A DNA stretch of 6,750 nt from an uncultured Rhodospirillaceae bacterium. Its GTDB lineage: Bacteria; Pseudomonadota; Alphaproteobacteria; Rhodospirillales; UBA2165. How positions within the stretch are numbered: the first letter of the stretch is position 1; each line of letters opens with the position of its first letter. Positions 5,796 to 6,750 of this stretch are shown piece after piece. The notes under the pieces are model-generated. The model made no database searches and was not told the origin of the DNA. It worked only from the letters and a program-made list of their open reading frames with translations. A program made the position numbers and the translations under genes. The stretch is from the NCBI GenBank assembly GCA_913041095.1, contig CAJWIB010000150.1, positions 1 to 6,750 on the forward strand, in the 5' to 3' direction.

Positions 5796-6750
5796 TTATA
5801 TTGACGATTTAAGTGTTTGATTTTGCGACCAGAGTTCTTTGAGACTCCTTCTGTCTAGTTTTCCACGATCCGTTTTGGGCAGTTGTTCAACAATATCCAC
5901 CCGCTCCGGTATTTTGACCGTAGATAGGTTCTGCTGGCAATGGTTGATTACATCTTCTGGCGATAAAGTGCTTTGATCCTGCAACACGACAGCAGCCACT
6001 ATAGCTTCACCATAGATTTTGTCTTCAATCCCAAAAGTTGCCGCTTCGACGATGCCGGGTAGTGTTAATATAACATTTTCAATTTCCAGGGGTGATATAT
6101 TGATACCACCGCGAATAATAAGGTCTTTCCGCCGGCCAGAAATAAACAGATAACCGTCTTTATCGATATAACCCATATCACCGGTATTTATGCGTCCTTT
6201 GGCGGCAACTTGTTGTTCGCCATCCGCACCAAGATATTTAAACTCAGTCTCCGCACTTGGTCCCAATTCAACATAGCCGATATCATTGGCCGGCAATTGA
6301 ACGCCATCGTCATCAACAATTATCAAATTTTGGTAAGCCAAAGGCTTGCCGACCGACCCTCGTTTGTAACAGATTTCATTACTAGCGGAAATCCAGCCGA
6401 CTTCGCTGGCGCCATAACCTTGACAAACTTTAACCTCATAGAGCGTTTCAAATTGCTGCCAATCCTGGATCAACAACGGCGCTGAACTCGACGTGATATA
6501 GCGGAGATGGGGAATATCCGGACCTTTAATATCGGCCGGTCGGTTAAACAGCATATTGATCGTCGTTGGGTTACCTGCCGCAATTGTTGCCTGGTGCTCT
6601 TTGATCCAGTTAAAAAAGTGGCTCGACGAAAACTTGCGTGCCAGCAGTAAAGTCGCGCCAACTGACAAGGGCGCCAGCACACTCAACACCTGAGCTGACA
6701 TCCAATTAAAAGAACGAAAATCTAGAATGCGGTCGTCTTGGCATAAATCA
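5796..6750 (-). CDS. AMP-forming acyl-CoA synthetase/ligase, ANL superfamily (C-terminal part)
   Basis: The C-terminal 317 residues of an adenylate-forming ligase; the frame stays open through the right edge, so the N-terminus and P-loop-like motif A3 are outside. The apparent ATG at 6701 is internal: the codons before it read DDRILDFRSFNW, continuous with MSAQ and typical of the family. Conserved motifs appear in order: A5 as GYGASEVGW (about 6416-6390), A7 as INTGDMGYIDKDGYLF (about 6191-6144), A8 hinge as GRRKDLIIRGG with NISPLEIE (about 6137-6078), and A10 as PKTDRGKLDRR (about 5876-5844), whose Lys in GKL is the expected adenylation lysine. Such enzymes activate a carboxylic acid with ATP and transfer it to CoA in the cytoplasm; standalone acyl-AMP or carrier-loading roles are possible. 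Being 22 bases before the TAXI receptor gene, it is probably cotranscribed and may activate the imported acid or a product of it. Chain length or aromatic preference cannot be read. Confidence 0.93.
   Translation of the reverse strand, partial: DLCQDDRILDFRSFNWMSAQVLSVLAPLSVGATLLLARKFSSSHFFNWIKEHQATIAAGNPTTINMLFNRPADIKGPDIPHLRYITSSSAPLLIQDWQQFETLYEVKVCQGYGASEVGWISASNEICYKRGSVGKPLAYQNLIIVDDDGVQLPANDIGYVELGPSAETEFKYLGADGEQQVAAKGRINTGDMGYIDKDGYLFISGRRKDLIIRGGINISPLEIENVILTLPGIVEAATFGIEDKIYGEAIVAAVVLQDQSTLSPEDVINHCQQNLSTVKIPERVDIVEQLPKTDRGKLDRRSLKELWSQNQTLKSSI

Noticed and set aside
6699..6701. ATG 6701 as start of the ligase gene
   Set aside because: Upstream codons continue in frame to the window edge with family-typical residues (LDFRSFNW), so this Met is internal.

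Overview
This 6.75 kb window holds six protein-coding genes, all on the minus strand and packed head to tail with gaps of at most about 110 bases. It reads as the inside of one catabolic or transport gene cluster of a Gram-negative bacterium. The moderate base composition, TRAP transporter and gene types suggest a proteobacterium, perhaps a marine gammaproteobacterium. That is an inference from style, not from a marker gene. There are no RNA genes, insertion sequences, CRISPR repeats or origin-like sequences.

In transcription order (right to left) the genes are: (1) an AMP-forming acyl-CoA synthetase/ligase of the ANL superfamily, N-terminus off the right edge; (2) a periplasmic TAXI-type solute receptor with a clear signal peptide and strong ribosome binding site; (3) a fused 4TM/12TM TRAP permease; (4) an arylsulfotransferase (ASST)-like beta-propeller protein with the expected His/Asn/Arg catalytic set but no visible signal peptide; (5) an isopenicillin N synthase-like Fe(II)/2-oxoglutarate-type oxygenase with an intact metal site; (6) a 3-hydroxyisobutyrate dehydrogenase-like NAD(P)-binding oxidoreductase, C-terminus off the left edge. 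Genes 5 and 6 overlap by ATGA. Genes 2 and 3 are separated by a strong imperfect hairpin whose base reaches to 8 bases before the permease start codon.

A coherent but unproven reading is that the TRAP-TAXI system imports an organic acid, the ligase activates it or a product as a CoA thioester, and the oxygenase and dehydrogenase carry out oxidative steps. The ASST-like protein may move a sulfuryl group on or off a phenolic or related compound, or it may have been recruited for another role. The substrate cannot be read from the sequence. The most unusual points are the apparently cytoplasmic ASST-like protein placed between a transporter and an IPNS-type oxygenase, and the hairpin that probably sets the receptor:permease ratio.
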